Assembly: GCA_902462155.1 (NCBI GenBank)
Contig: CABQAQ010000007.1
Coordinates: 55,385 to 119,384, forward strand
Reading direction: 5' to 3'
DNA length: 64,000 nucleotides
From: an uncultured bacterium
GTDB lineage: Bacteria; Cyanobacteriota; Vampirovibrionia; Gastranaerophilales; Gastranaerophilaceae
A program made the position numbers and the translations under genes. How positions within the stretch are numbered: the first letter of the stretch is position 1; the number at the start of each line of letters is the position of its first letter. The notes beneath the pieces were generated by a model. It was not told the origin of the DNA, ran no database searches, and saw nothing but the letters and a program-made list of their open reading frames with translations. This document shows, piece after piece, positions 1 through 7,781 of the stretch.

Positions 1-162
1 GTAGCCTAGTATTCCAGCTAAGCTTGCTTGTGATACAAGTGATTTATTTGCCGTTCTATCATTAGAAGTTTTATTACTTGTTTCTATTTTCTTATCGGGA
101 TTACTTTTTTTTGTTAAAACTTGTTTATATGCTATAACTTGTCTATTCGTTTTTATTTCCAT
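1..162 (-). CDS. Hypothetical protein, N-terminal 54 residues (runs off the window)
   Basis: An open frame starts at an ATG (complement of 160-162) and stays open to base 1, giving 54 residues beginning MEIKTNRQVIAYKQ. It is rich in Lys, Asn, Ser and Thr. The last visible residues (SLAGILGY) turn hydrophobic and may begin a membrane segment. An AGG lies about 12 bases upstream and overlaps the TAG stop of the preceding gene, 12 bp away, so the two are probably cotranscribed and translationally coupled. I recognise no family, and the C-terminus is outside the window. Confidence 0.55.
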   Translation of the reverse strand, partial: MEIKTNRQVIAYKQVLTKKSNPDKKIETSNKTSNDRTANKSLVSQASLAGILGY

Positions 163-174
163 CTTGTATTTTAC

Positions 175-906
175 CTATGTATTACTTTTTCTCTTATCAT
201 CTACAATTTTTTGTATAATGTTAGAAATATAAGCAAGAACAGTACCGGAAACTAAACCTATTATAGTAGTAATTCCTAATTTTTTCCAATTAAATTTTCC
301 TGATAATATAGAACTGTAACAATATCCTATGCCACTTACGGCAGTACCGATTAATGCTCCACCTACACCAACACCTGTCCATTCTGCAAAGTGGCTTGGT
401 CTATTACGTTTAATACCGGTTAAATCAGCTACAACATCATCAACTGTTTCAGATTGGCCTAGTAAGCCCATTGACATTCCACTTAATACCCCATCTTCAA
501 AAGGTGATTGTGATGTATTTAAAGCAGATACAATATCAGATCCAGATATAGTATGAAAAATATCTCTAGCTGTTGATCTAACAGCTTTTGAATCGGAAGT
601 ATCAATGCTATATTTATAAAGATCATTATTTTTAACCATTTCTTCAAAAATATTCCATTGCTTTTGAAATTGATCAAGTTGGTCATTTTTTATTAAAGTC
701 ATAAGGGTTGCAACCTGACTTTTAAGTCTATTTGTATAAGTACTATTTTTGTTACTGGCCTGTACTTGTTGCAGTGCATAATCACTTTGGAATTCTAAAT
801 TTGCATTTAATAGGTTCTGCTGTTTTTTTTGAAGAAGTTCTTGATTATAGAGCATATTATTATAGCTATTGCTATTGAAGGCTATACTATTAAGACCATA
901 ACTCAA
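175..906 (-). CDS. Orphan protein with coiled-coil N-terminus and C-terminal hydrophobic hairpin
   Basis: The start is placed at a TTG (complement of 904-906): AGGAG lies 7 bases upstream of TTG, whereas the in-frame GTG 21 bases earlier would lie upstream of that Shine-Dalgarno. This gives 243 residues starting MSYGLNSIAFNSNSY. A Gln-rich, probably helical region follows (about 20-95). Near the C-terminus are two Gly-rich hydrophobic segments (about 177-203 and 210-233) and a short charged tail (KIVDDKRKSNT). No family is recognised. The SIAF-N motif near the N-terminus resembles the Phe-Lys motif of other orphans here (2533, 37845, 48378, 62357), and the C-terminal hairpin resembles that of the 48378-49109 protein. 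It probably forms an operon with the truncated gene before it in the window. An inner-membrane location is inferred from the hairpin. Confidence 0.75.
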   Translation of the reverse strand: MSYGLNSIAFNSNSYNNMLYNQELLQKKQQNLLNANLEFQSDYALQQVQASNKNSTYTNRLKSQVATLMTLIKNDQLDQFQKQWNIFEEMVKNNDLYKYSIDTSDSKAVRSTARDIFHTISGSDIVSALNTSQSPFEDGVLSGMSMGLLGQSETVDDVVADLTGIKRNRPSHFAEWTGVGVGGALIGTAVSGIGYCYSSILSGKFNWKKLGITTIIGLVSGTVLAYISNIIQKIVDDKRKSNT

Positions 907-1003
907 ATTAATTTCTCCTTTGCACACACTTTATTTCTTATATATATAAAAATAATATATAGAAAATAATTGCTAAAAAATTAAGACTTTGTTACAAATG
1001 AAA

Positions 1004-1036
1004 TAAAAAAAAGCACTCAATTAAAAAATCAAGTGC
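1004..1036 (-). terminator. Rho-independent-type hairpin, minus strand
   Basis: Arms 1013-1021 and 1028-1036 pair over 9 bp with a 6-base loop. On the minus strand the mismatches become G-U pairs and the hairpin is followed by a long T run. It lies about 100 bases upstream of the TTG at 906 and about 170 bases beyond the terminator of the SLH gene. It is therefore either a second terminator or the end of a short untranslated transcript from 1037-1185. I see no other gene in 907-1259. Confidence 0.55.
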
Positions 1037-1185
1037 ATGTGTAATGGATATTGTTTGGTTATTTGTAAGTTATTTAAAATCAAACATAAATTTCTTATAT
1101 ATTCCTTTATTTTTAAATTATTAATGTTTAAAGTATGCTATATGTGTAAGAATAATATAAACCGAACAAAAAATAAATGCAAGTA

Positions 1186-1223
1186 CTAAAAACACATAAT
1201 TTTTTATAAATTATGTGTTTTTT
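1186..1223 (-). terminator. Terminator of the SLH-protein gene
   Basis: A perfect 10-bp stem (1192-1201 with 1209-1218) is flanked by A and T runs on both sides, so it could act in both directions. It lies 37 bp past the stop codon of the SLH-domain gene. Confidence 0.75.
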
Positions 1224-1259
1224 AGTTTAAAAAATATAAGAATAAGCTTATTAAAATAA

Positions 1260-2459
1260 TTATTCAATAATAGAACCATCTGTAAGATCTATTTTAATTG
1301 GCTGTAACAGTCTTATATTAATAGTTTGGCCAGATTGAAGTTCTATTTTTTTACCTTTAAATATTTTATTAAATAAATTTTTCCAAAAACCATTAATTAC
1401 AATTTTTTGTTCAGATAAAGCTGGAAATTGAGCTACTTGAGGTAATGGAATTTTTATACTTCTGTTTTCAATAATAATATATCCATTTCGTATAAATAGT
1501 CTGGCTTTTTTAACATCAAGAAGATGACCTTGAAGAATATCACCTTCATCAAGTAATAAATATTTATTTTCATCTACAATATTATGTGTTAATTGTGCAT
1601 TAAATTTTTCAGAATTTTTATTCTTTTGAGATGAGATACTATTAGTAAGACACACAGGTAATAAAGTACCTTGAGGAATAGTTGCTATATTGCCGTTAAT
1701 TTCTACTCCATTAATTACAATACCTTCACCTGTCCTTTTCATAGCTTCTTTTAACTTTTCATTTGGAGTGATTTTTGTTAATTCTATCATTTTGCACAGA
1801 TAAGAAGCTAATTGAGCTCGGGTAGCCGGTTGTTCTATATTTAAATAACTATTTATGTTATTCGTATTATTAATAATACCTAATTTAGTAGCTTTAGCCG
1901 CAAAAATACTTACCCAATTCGGAATTTGTTTTACATCCTTATAATTTTCATTTAAGATAGCTTCGGCCTCAGAAATATTCATCTCGTCAGTTGTTAAAGA
2001 GTTAACTACAACAGAAATAGCCTGAGCTTTAGAAACAGAATCTTGTGGTAAGAAAGATCCATTTGGTAGACCCTTTAATAAATCAAAATATACAGCTCTT
2101 TGAATATTGTTAAATGCCCAGAAGTTATCATTTATATCATTAAATGTAACTAAAGTTTCTACTTTATAATTTTCTTGCTTTAAAGCTTTTATTGCCATTG
2201 TTGCAAATTCTGCTCTAGTTACATTTTCATCAGGTTTAAAAGATCCATCTGGATAACCTACAATAACTTTACTATCAGTAAGCTCTTTTATTGAATTATA
2301 AGCCCAATGTGTTGAATTAACATCAGTATAAAGATTCTTACTACTGTTTGGTTGAACTGGTTTTGTACTATTAACATCAGCTAACGCAGATATTTGCAAA
2401 TTTAAAATAGTACAAATAACAACTATAAATAAATATAGTTTTTTCAATGCTTTTTTCAT
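1260..2459 (-). CDS. Exported S-layer homology (SLH) domain protein
   Basis: 399 residues. A signal peptide is visible (two Lys pairs, then a hydrophobic stretch at about 8-25, with ALA-type cleavage before DVNS). Three SLH domains follow at about 43-92, 104-155 and 172-225. The first is textbook: DVNSTHWAYNSIKEL, then IVGYPDGSFKPDENVTRAEF. The third is more divergent. Residues 245-399 form a beta-rich domain with an IPQGTLLPVCL...ISS element of the sort seen in envelope proteins; I cannot name it. SLH domains bind secondary cell-wall polymers or peptidoglycan, so this protein probably sits at the peptidoglycan or outer-membrane interface, as SLH porins do in cyanobacteria. No porin-like barrel is apparent. 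AGGAG lies 11 bases before the ATG. Confidence 0.9.
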   Translation of the reverse strand: MKKALKKLYLFIVVICTILNLQISALADVNSTKPVQPNSSKNLYTDVNSTHWAYNSIKELTDSKVIVGYPDGSFKPDENVTRAEFATMAIKALKQENYKVETLVTFNDINDNFWAFNNIQRAVYFDLLKGLPNGSFLPQDSVSKAQAISVVVNSLTTDEMNISEAEAILNENYKDVKQIPNWVSIFAAKATKLGIINNTNNINSYLNIEQPATRAQLASYLCKMIELTKITPNEKLKEAMKRTGEGIVINGVEINGNIATIPQGTLLPVCLTNSISSQKNKNSEKFNAQLTHNIVDENKYLLLDEGDILQGHLLDVKKARLFIRNGYIIIENRSIKIPLPQVAQFPALSEQKIVINGFWKNLFNKIFKGKKIELQSGQTINIRLLQPIKIDLTDGSIIE

Positions 2460-2532
2460 CTTTTTAAATTCTCCTATTCTTTTTCTACACTAAATTCTAG
2501 CATAAAAATAATAATTAAATTTAAAATACAAA

Positions 2533-2916
2533 TTACTCCATATCATTTTTATTATTAAAAAATAGATTCCTCTGAATATATTTTTTTCCCTTTGGATTTT
2601 GTCGAGATACTTTATTGTGTCTATTTTTATTTATTACTTGTGCAACATTGAGCATTGCTAAAGAATTTAAAGTAGCATTTAATTGAGCACTCCTATCTAC
2701 TTGAGGCATTTGCTCTTCTTTTTCTTTTAATTCGTCTTCTTCTTGTTTTTTTTCTATATAAAAATATTCTGCATCTGATCCATTTTTTTCATCAGACATT
2801 TTTGAAGCTGTACCAGAATGTTCCCCAGCTTTAAAATTGATGGAGCTAGTTGTTACATTATAAAAATTTCTACTATTACTATCTACCAAAGCAAACCTAT
2901 TACATAAAACACTCAA
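2533..2916 (-). CDS. Small orphan protein with N-terminal INFKA motif
   Basis: 127 residues if read from the TTG at 2914-2916 (MSVLCNRFALVDSN). It contains SSINFKAGEHSG at about 25-36, then an acidic-Lys-rich stretch (KKQEEDELKEKEEQ) and a basic C-terminus (KVSRQNPKGKKY). There is no signal peptide or membrane segment. No family is recognised; the INFKA motif links it to the other Phe-Lys-motif orphans in the window. The start is uncertain: a good -10/-35 pair ends only four bases before the TTG, which implies a leaderless message or a start further in, such as the TTG eight codons later. The coding call rests on the open frame, the low-complexity protein character shared with neighbours, and the shared motif. 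Confidence 0.6.
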   Translation of the reverse strand: MSVLCNRFALVDSNSRNFYNVTTSSINFKAGEHSGTASKMSDEKNGSDAEYFYIEKKQEEDELKEKEEQMPQVDRSAQLNATLNSLAMLNVAQVINKNRHNKVSRQNPKGKKYIQRNLFFNNKNDME

Positions 2917-2920
2917 TGAT

Positions 2921-2948
2921 ATTATACCACTTTTTTAAATTCTTGCAA
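2921..2948 (-). promoter_or_regulatory. Sigma-70-type promoter overlapping a gene start
   Basis: On the minus strand, -35 TTGCAA (2943-2948), a 16-base spacer, and a consensus -10 TATAAT (2921-2926). Transcription would begin at about 2914, essentially at the proposed TTG start of the 2533-2916 gene. Confidence 0.55.
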
Positions 2949-2961
2949 TAAGTTTAATTAA

Positions 2962-3008
2962 TAAAAAATACAACCTGATTATCTAAGAAATCAAGTCGTA
3001 TTTTTTTT
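2962..3008 (-). terminator. Terminator of metK
   Basis: A 14-bp stem joins 2967-2980 to 2989-3002. Two positions mismatch on the plus strand but become G-U pairs on the minus strand, which shows it works as minus-strand RNA. A T run follows on that strand. It lies just after the metK stop. Confidence 0.8.
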
Positions 3009-3024
3009 ATTAACATTATACTTT

Positions 3025-4299
3025 TTATAGTTTTATTAAGCCAAGTTGTTGAACTTGTTTTTGTAAAGTTTCTACTTTATCTAGCTGTTCCCAAGGAACG
3101 AAGAAATCTGATCTACCCATATGACCATAGGCTGCTAATTTTTGATAGAATTTTCCATTATTTTTTGATGGTAAATTTCTTAAATCAAAATTTTCTATAA
3201 TCGCTACCGGTCTTAAATCAAAATTTTTGATGATTAAACTTTCTATTTCATCATCTGTAATTTTTCCTGTTCCAAAGGTATCTACCATAACAGATACCGG
3301 TTCAGCTACACCAATAGCATATGCTACTTCAACTTCACATTTATCTGCTAAGCCGGCTGCTACTATATTTTTAGCCACATACCTAGCTGCATATGCTGCT
3401 GATCTATCTACTTTTGTTGGATCTTTTCCTGAAAATGCTCCACCTCCGTGTCTTGAATATCCACCATATGTATCTACTATTATTTTACGACCTGTTACTC
3501 CTGCATCACCTTGTGGGCCACCTATTACAAATCTTCCTGATGGATTTATCAAATATTTTGTTTTTTCATCAGGTTTTATATTCTCATTTTCGAATACTGG
3601 TTTAATTACGTATTCTAACATATCTGTATATATTCTTTTTTGTACTTCTTCGTTATCAGAAACTCCATTTATTTCAGGATCGTGTTGTGTTGAGATTACA
3701 ATAGTATCTATTCTGGAAGGTTTATTTTCTATATATTCTATTGTTACTTGGGATTTCCCATCTGGACGTAAATAATTTAATATACCATTTTTTCTTACTT
3801 CAGAAAGTTTATAGGATAACTTATGTGCTAAACTTATAGGTAAAGGCATATATTCTCTTGTTTCATTGCAAGCAAATCCAAACATTATACCTTGATCACC
3901 TGCACCTATATTTTCTGTTTCTTTATTTGATACTGCTGCATTATTATCACGTGTTTCAAATGCTTTATTTACTCCACAAGAAATATCGCTTGATTGTTCG
4001 TCTATGCTTGTTAATACTGCACAGGTTTTATAATCAAATCCTCCACCTTCTTTTCCTACATAACCTATATTTTTTATAGTCTGTCTAATGATAGATGGAA
4101 TATCAACATAACAATCTGAGGTGATTTCTCCACATACTAGAGCCATACCTGTTGTTACTGTAGTTTCAGCTGCTACTCTTGATTTTGGATCTTTTGTTAA
4201 AAATTCATCTAAAATTGCATCTGATATCTGATCACATACTTTATCAGGATGGCCTTCTGTCACAGATTCTGATGTAAATAAAAATCTTTTTGATGTCAT
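3025..4299 (-). CDS. metK: S-adenosylmethionine synthetase
   Basis: MetK makes S-adenosylmethionine from methionine and ATP in the cytoplasm. Family signatures are clear: FTSESVTEGHPDK near the N-terminus, GAGDQGIMFG (the ATP/Met-binding hexapeptide region) and GGGAFSGKDPTKVDRSAAY (P-loop-like). At 424 residues it is somewhat longer than the usual 380-400, with extra residues in the middle (LRPDGKSQVTIEY region and the segment after it). AGGAG lies 10 bases before the ATG. It is 78 bp downstream of rqcP, probably in the same unit. That gap is too short for, and shows no sign of, a SAM riboswitch. A terminator follows. Confidence 0.98.
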   Translation of the reverse strand: MTSKRFLFTSESVTEGHPDKVCDQISDAILDEFLTKDPKSRVAAETTVTTGMALVCGEITSDCYVDIPSIIRQTIKNIGYVGKEGGGFDYKTCAVLTSIDEQSSDISCGVNKAFETRDNNAAVSNKETENIGAGDQGIMFGFACNETREYMPLPISLAHKLSYKLSEVRKNGILNYLRPDGKSQVTIEYIENKPSRIDTIVISTQHDPEINGVSDNEEVQKRIYTDMLEYVIKPVFENENIKPDEKTKYLINPSGRFVIGGPQGDAGVTGRKIIVDTYGGYSRHGGGAFSGKDPTKVDRSAAYAARYVAKNIVAAGLADKCEVEVAYAIGVAEPVSVMVDTFGTGKITDDEIESLIIKNFDLRPVAIIENFDLRNLPSKNNGKFYQKLAAYGHMGRSDFFVPWEQLDKVETLQKQVQQLGLIKL

Positions 4300-4377
4300 T
4301 TATTCTATTCTCCTTACCCTTCCAGTCAGTTATTTTATAAGAACTAATATCTACTTTAATTCAAATAAATTTTAAAA

Positions 4378-4623
4378 TCAATCACATTTTTCAAACAATG
4401 TAGAAGACTCTTGTATGGATATATTTTTTGTAGGTATTATTAGTACTCTTACACTATAACTACCTTTTATATTGCTTATTGTTATTATATCTCCAACTTT
4501 TAATTGTTTTGAGGGTTTAGCTACTATTCCATTCACTAAAATTTTACCATTCTGGGATACATCATTTGCAACTGTTCGTCTTTTTATAAGTCTTGATACT
4601 TTTAGATATTTATCTAACCTCAT
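4378..4623 (-). CDS. rqcP: S4-domain RNA-binding protein, RqcP/YabO type
   Basis: 81 residues, almost entirely one S4 RNA-binding domain. MRLDKYLKVSRLIKRRT matches the conserved start of RqcP (YabO), followed by NGKILVNGIVAKPSKQLKVGD. RqcP acts with RqcH in ribosome-associated quality control, stabilising the peptidyl-tRNA on obstructed 50S subunits during alanine tailing. The heat-shock protein Hsp15 has a similar fold but is longer. The gene lies just upstream of metK on the same strand. Family assignment is firm; the specific RqcP role rests on length and N-terminal match. Confidence 0.85.
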   Translation of the reverse strand: MRLDKYLKVSRLIKRRTVANDVSQNGKILVNGIVAKPSKQLKVGDIITISNIKGSYSVRVLIIPTKNISIQESSTLFEKCD

Positions 4624-4704
4624 TTTTTTCTTTCTTTTTACCGTTTTTAATCATTAGTTTATATTTTACAATTAATAATATAATCTTTCAAATATTATAT
4701 TATT

Positions 4705-4743
4705 AAAAAGACTATAAACCGTATTAATGTATATAGTCTTTTT
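4705..4743 (-). terminator. Terminator of gdhA
   Basis: A 12-bp perfect stem (AAAAAGACTATA with TATAGTCTTTTT), T-rich on both strands, 28 bp past the gdhA stop. Confidence 0.8.
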
Positions 4744-4770
4744 GTAAAAAATTTTAATATTGAATATTAT

Positions 4771-6120
4771 TTATATTATACCTTGTGCTTTCATAGCTTT
4801 AGCAACTTTTCTAAATGCTGCAATATTTGCTCCGGCTACATAGTTATTTCCAAGATTATATTTATAAGCTGCATTCTGACAAGCGTGAAATATATTTGTC
4901 ATTATTTCATCAAGTTTTTTATTTACTTCTTCAAATGTCCAGAAATAACGCATAGAATTTTGACACATCTCTAATGCTGAAGTAGCTACGCCACCTGCAT
5001 TGGCGGCTTTACCAGGAGCTAATAATATTTTATTTTCTAAAAAGTAATTTATTGCATCTATATTACAAGGCATATTTGCTCCTTCTCCTATTGCCCAGAT
5101 ACCATTTTCTACTAATTTTTTTGCTATATCTAGATCTATTTCATTCTGCGTTGCACAAGGTAGTAATATATCTCCTTTTATGTCAAATATACATTTATGA
5201 TCCTCTGTATTCTCAAAATATTGGCTACTTTGATGAATATTAATATATTCTTTTATTCTTAATCTCTCTTTTTCTTTTATTTTCCTTACGGATTCAACAT
5301 TTATTCCTGTAGGATCATAAATACATCCATTTGAATCACTCATTGCTATTACGTTTGCGCCATAATCTTGGGCTTTTTTTGCTGCATATATTGCCACATT
5401 ACCAGAACCTGAGATTATTACATTTTTATTCTTTAATTTTTTACCATTTGCCTGTAACATCTCTCTCATAAAGTAGATTAATCCAAATCCTGTAGCCTCT
5501 TTTCGTACTAATGAACCTCCATAAGATAAACCTTTACCTGTTAATACTCCAGCTTCATATGTATTTCGTATTCTTCTATATTGACCAAATAGATAACCTA
5601 TTTCTCTTGCACCTACTCCGATATCTCCTGCAGGCACATCTAAATTATGTCCTATATGTTTTTGTAACTCATTCATAAAACTTTGGCAAAATCTCATTAT
5701 TTCATCATCGGACTTACCTTTAGGATCAAAATCACTACCACCTTTTCCTCCGCCTATTGGTAAACCTGTTAATGCGTTTTTAAATATCTGTTCAAATGCT
5801 AAAAATTTCATAATACTTTGGTTTACGGTCGGATGGAATCTTAAACCTCCTTTATAGGGACCTAATGCACCATTGAATTGTACTCTAAAACCTCTATTAA
5901 CTTGCGTTTGGCCTTTATCGTCTACCCACGCTACTCTAAAGGATACTATTCTTTCAGGTTCGGTTATCCTTTCAAGTAATGCTTGCTTTTTATATTCTGT
6001 ATGATCTAATATTACTGGTTTTACTGTTGTTAATACTTCTTCTACTGCTTGTAAAAATTCAGGTTCAGAATTGTTTTTTTCTTTTAGTTTCTCAAGTACA
6101 TTATTAAAATAATTTTCCAT
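4771..6120 (-). CDS. gdhA: NADP-type glutamate dehydrogenase
   Basis: 449 residues, the standard length of hexameric bacterial GdhA. It interconverts glutamate with 2-oxoglutarate and ammonia. The active-site region is plain: GGLRFHP, then the Lys in LPIGGGKGGSDFDPKGKSD, followed by DVPAGDIGVGAREIGYLFGQY. The nucleotide-binding fold carries SGSGNVAIYAAKKAQ. NADPH specificity is inferred from length and similarity to GdhA enzymes. A strong GGGGGA lies 7 bases before the ATG. A 17-bp palindrome sits in the promoter region, and there is a terminator on each side, so it is a single-gene unit. With glnA (27305) it is one of two ammonia-assimilation genes in the window. Confidence 0.97.
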   Translation of the reverse strand: MENYFNNVLEKLKEKNNSEPEFLQAVEEVLTTVKPVILDHTEYKKQALLERITEPERIVSFRVAWVDDKGQTQVNRGFRVQFNGALGPYKGGLRFHPTVNQSIMKFLAFEQIFKNALTGLPIGGGKGGSDFDPKGKSDDEIMRFCQSFMNELQKHIGHNLDVPAGDIGVGAREIGYLFGQYRRIRNTYEAGVLTGKGLSYGGSLVRKEATGFGLIYFMREMLQANGKKLKNKNVIISGSGNVAIYAAKKAQDYGANVIAMSDSNGCIYDPTGINVESVRKIKEKERLRIKEYINIHQSSQYFENTEDHKCIFDIKGDILLPCATQNEIDLDIAKKLVENGIWAIGEGANMPCNIDAINYFLENKILLAPGKAANAGGVATSALEMCQNSMRYFWTFEEVNKKLDEIMTNIFHACQNAAYKYNLGNNYVAGANIAAFRKVAKAMKAQGII

Positions 6121-6173
6121 TTTAAATCCCCCTTGATTGGTTCTTTTCCTTTTTCTTTACTATAATAACATAA

Positions 6174-6190
6174 ATTGTAATAATTACAAT
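6174..6190. promoter_or_regulatory. Palindromic operator candidate upstream of gdhA
   Basis: ATTGTAAT-A-ATTACAAT is a perfect 8+1+8 palindrome about 55 bp before the gdhA start, close to a plausible -10 (TATAGT on the minus strand). It is not an NtcA site: the GTA and TAC halves are 5 bases apart instead of 8. The protein that might bind it is unknown. Confidence 0.4.
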
Positions 6191-6191
6191 T

Positions 6192-6233
6192 AAAACCGGA
6201 TAGCTTTTATTTTTATCTAAGCTATCCGGTTTT
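6192..6233 (-). terminator. Strong terminator after the repeat/lyase-like gene
   Basis: A 15-bp perfect stem (AAAACCGGATAGCTT with its complement at 6219-6233) with a 12-base loop. It lies 20 bp past the stop of the 6253-7539 gene and is likely bidirectional. Confidence 0.85.
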
Positions 6234-6252
6234 AATTTTTTATTTGTTGAAA

Positions 6253-7539
6253 TTATCTTACTAATGGGTCAAAGTTATAAAATGGATCATCTGCTTCGGT
6301 CATACCTTCGGCCATATAGCTATCGTCTCCTCTATTCGCAGCATAAATTTTCTTGTCAGTACTACTTAACATTACCATTTTCTCGTCACCTGTTTCTGGA
6401 TCATATTTATATAAATTACTTAGGTTGCTTTCATAACGATAGAAAAGTCTGCCATTGTCACCTAAAGCCCTATCTCCGGCAATTCCACCTTCTTGAGTTG
6501 CTAATCCATTATTCTCTATAATTTGAGCTAAATCTCGTGATATTGTCTCAAAATGTTCTTTGTTTTGTGGATAAATAGTTATTCCCTTACCTTGCTGATT
6601 CCCAGTCGGTAAATGTGCAAAATCTTTAGCTACTTTAAAGAATGTATCTTGACGATCAGCTAAATATGGAACTAAAGCTGAAGTCATTTTATTCCAATCT
6701 TCCCTGGTGTTACCTATACGTATATGTATTTTCCAAGGTATATGAGTGTCTAGGCCAGGATAATCTTCGGACGGTCCCATTGCTATAAATGTACCAATTG
6801 TACCATGTATTCTGTCATCTTCTATTATTTGAGCACCTGGCTCAGTAGGCTCGACTTCATCAGCATCATCCCAAGGTGAAGGTGGAGTCCTTAGGTTTAC
6901 TGGCCTATTAGGGTCAGCTTTATATTTATCAAGATCCATTTGTTCTCTATTTAAACTGCATAGTGGTGCGAAATCTGTATATATATGCGGAAGATTATTG
7001 ACTGCAATAATCTTATTTCCAAGTATTGCAACATCAACACATTCTGCCCCATACAAGTCTACAGATATGTTTTGGTGATAACATTTTGGATTATCAAGAT
7101 TTCTCTGAAATTCTTGTTCATCGTATTGTTCTTGGAGTACTTGATACTCACCAATATTGATTCCAGGGGCCAAAACAGGAAGTCCGAGTTCTTCTCGATT
7201 GAAGACACCAGCTTGTCTCATCCAATCGTAATCCATATCATCATTAAGTTCAAGTCCTTCTTGATCGAAAACACCGGCTTGTCTCATCCAATCATTATTT
7301 ATATCATCATTAAGATCAAGTTCTTCTTGATTGAAGACACCGGCTTGTCTCATCCAATCGTTATTTATATTATCATTAAGTTCAAGTTCTTCTTGATTGA
7401 ATATTCCTACTCGGCCTAACCATTCTTGTTGGGCATTATTATTAACTTCTTGTTGGGCTGGATTATTGTTTTGTACTTTTTGTACATTCCTTTGATTTTG
7501 TTGAATGTTAATGTGATTGTTATTAGGATTAATATTCAT
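6253..7539 (-). CDS. Tandem-repeat protein with a phosphothreonine-lyase-like C-terminal domain
   Basis: 428 residues. Residues 1-39 are Asn/Gln-rich. Residues 40-120 hold four 22-residue repeats of the type WMRQAGVFNQEELDLNDDIN. An acidic/Pro-rich linker spans about 195-245. Residues 250-375 resemble the OspF/SpvC phosphothreonine lyases and the N-terminal lyase domain of class III/IV lanthipeptide synthetases. The key elements are IPWKIHIRI with Lys270-x-His272, FFKVAKDF with Lys302, GKGITIYP (317-324) and RLFYRYES with Arg368. From memory, SpvC uses His106 and Lys136; the 30-residue gap is identical here. Such enzymes eliminate phosphate from phospho-Ser/Thr. No kinase or cyclase domain is fused, and no signal peptide is visible. 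AGGAG lies 8 bases before the ATG; the gene is a single unit with its own terminator. The lyase assignment is a motif-level inference. Confidence 0.75.
   Translation of the reverse strand: MNINPNNNHINIQQNQRNVQKVQNNNPAQQEVNNNAQQEWLGRVGIFNQEELELNDNINNDWMRQAGVFNQEELDLNDDINNDWMRQAGVFDQEGLELNDDMDYDWMRQAGVFNREELGLPVLAPGINIGEYQVLQEQYDEQEFQRNLDNPKCYHQNISVDLYGAECVDVAILGNKIIAVNNLPHIYTDFAPLCSLNREQMDLDKYKADPNRPVNLRTPPSPWDDADEVEPTEPGAQIIEDDRIHGTIGTFIAMGPSEDYPGLDTHIPWKIHIRIGNTREDWNKMTSALVPYLADRQDTFFKVAKDFAHLPTGNQQGKGITIYPQNKEHFETISRDLAQIIENNGLATQEGGIAGDRALGDNGRLFYRYESNLSNLYKYDPETGDEKMVMLSSTDKKIYAANRGDDSYMAEGMTEADDPFYNFDPLVR
7180..7422 (-). repeat. Four 66-bp in-frame tandem repeats
   Basis: Residues 40-120 of the lyase-like protein. 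Three full 22-residue units plus a shorter fourth are conserved at both DNA and protein level, each starting W-[ML]-[GR]-[RQ]-[VA]-G-[IV]-F. The near-identity of the middle units at DNA level suggests recent expansion and possible length variation between strains. Confidence 0.85.
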
Positions 7540-7631
7540 TTTAAAAACTCCTTTCTATTCCTTTATTATATGAATAATAACGAGTTTTTTTGGAAAAACT
7601 TTATAATAAGTATATAGATATTATATATTTG

Positions 7632-7659
7632 TTTACAAAAGTTTACAATGCGTTATAAA
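7632..7659 (+). promoter_or_regulatory. HLR1-type direct repeat and promoter upstream of the TolC operon
   Basis: TTTACAAA-AG-TTTACAAT (7632-7649) matches the cyanobacterial HLR1 consensus (G/T)TTACA(T/A)(T/A)-nn-(G/T)TTACA(T/A)(T/A) at every position. The first TTTACA can also act as a -35, 16 bases before a TATAAA at 7654-7659. It lies in the intergenic space between the divergent lyase-like gene and the efflux operon. RpaB binding is inferred from the motif only. Confidence 0.55.
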
Positions 7660-7781
7660 ATGAAAGTTATCTTTAAAAATTGAAATTTTATATAAGATTA
7701 TTCTATTAACTATTTTTATTTTTTTTTATTTTCATTTATAATTTTATAAGATAGGAATTATAAAAAATTATTATAAATTAT

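Noticed and set aside
3227..4079. Open frames on the plus strand inside metK (and comparable frames opposite gdhA, rfbH, glnA, proS and others)
   Set aside because: They are antisense shadows of strongly conserved genes, with Leu/Ser/Ile-rich low-complexity translations and no ribosome sites.
4300..4377. SAM riboswitch upstream of metK
   Set aside because: Only 78 bp separate rqcP and metK, and no SAM-riboswitch core or expression-platform hairpin is visible.
6174..6190. NtcA site before gdhA
   Set aside because: NtcA needs GTA-N8-TAC; here the gap is five bases.
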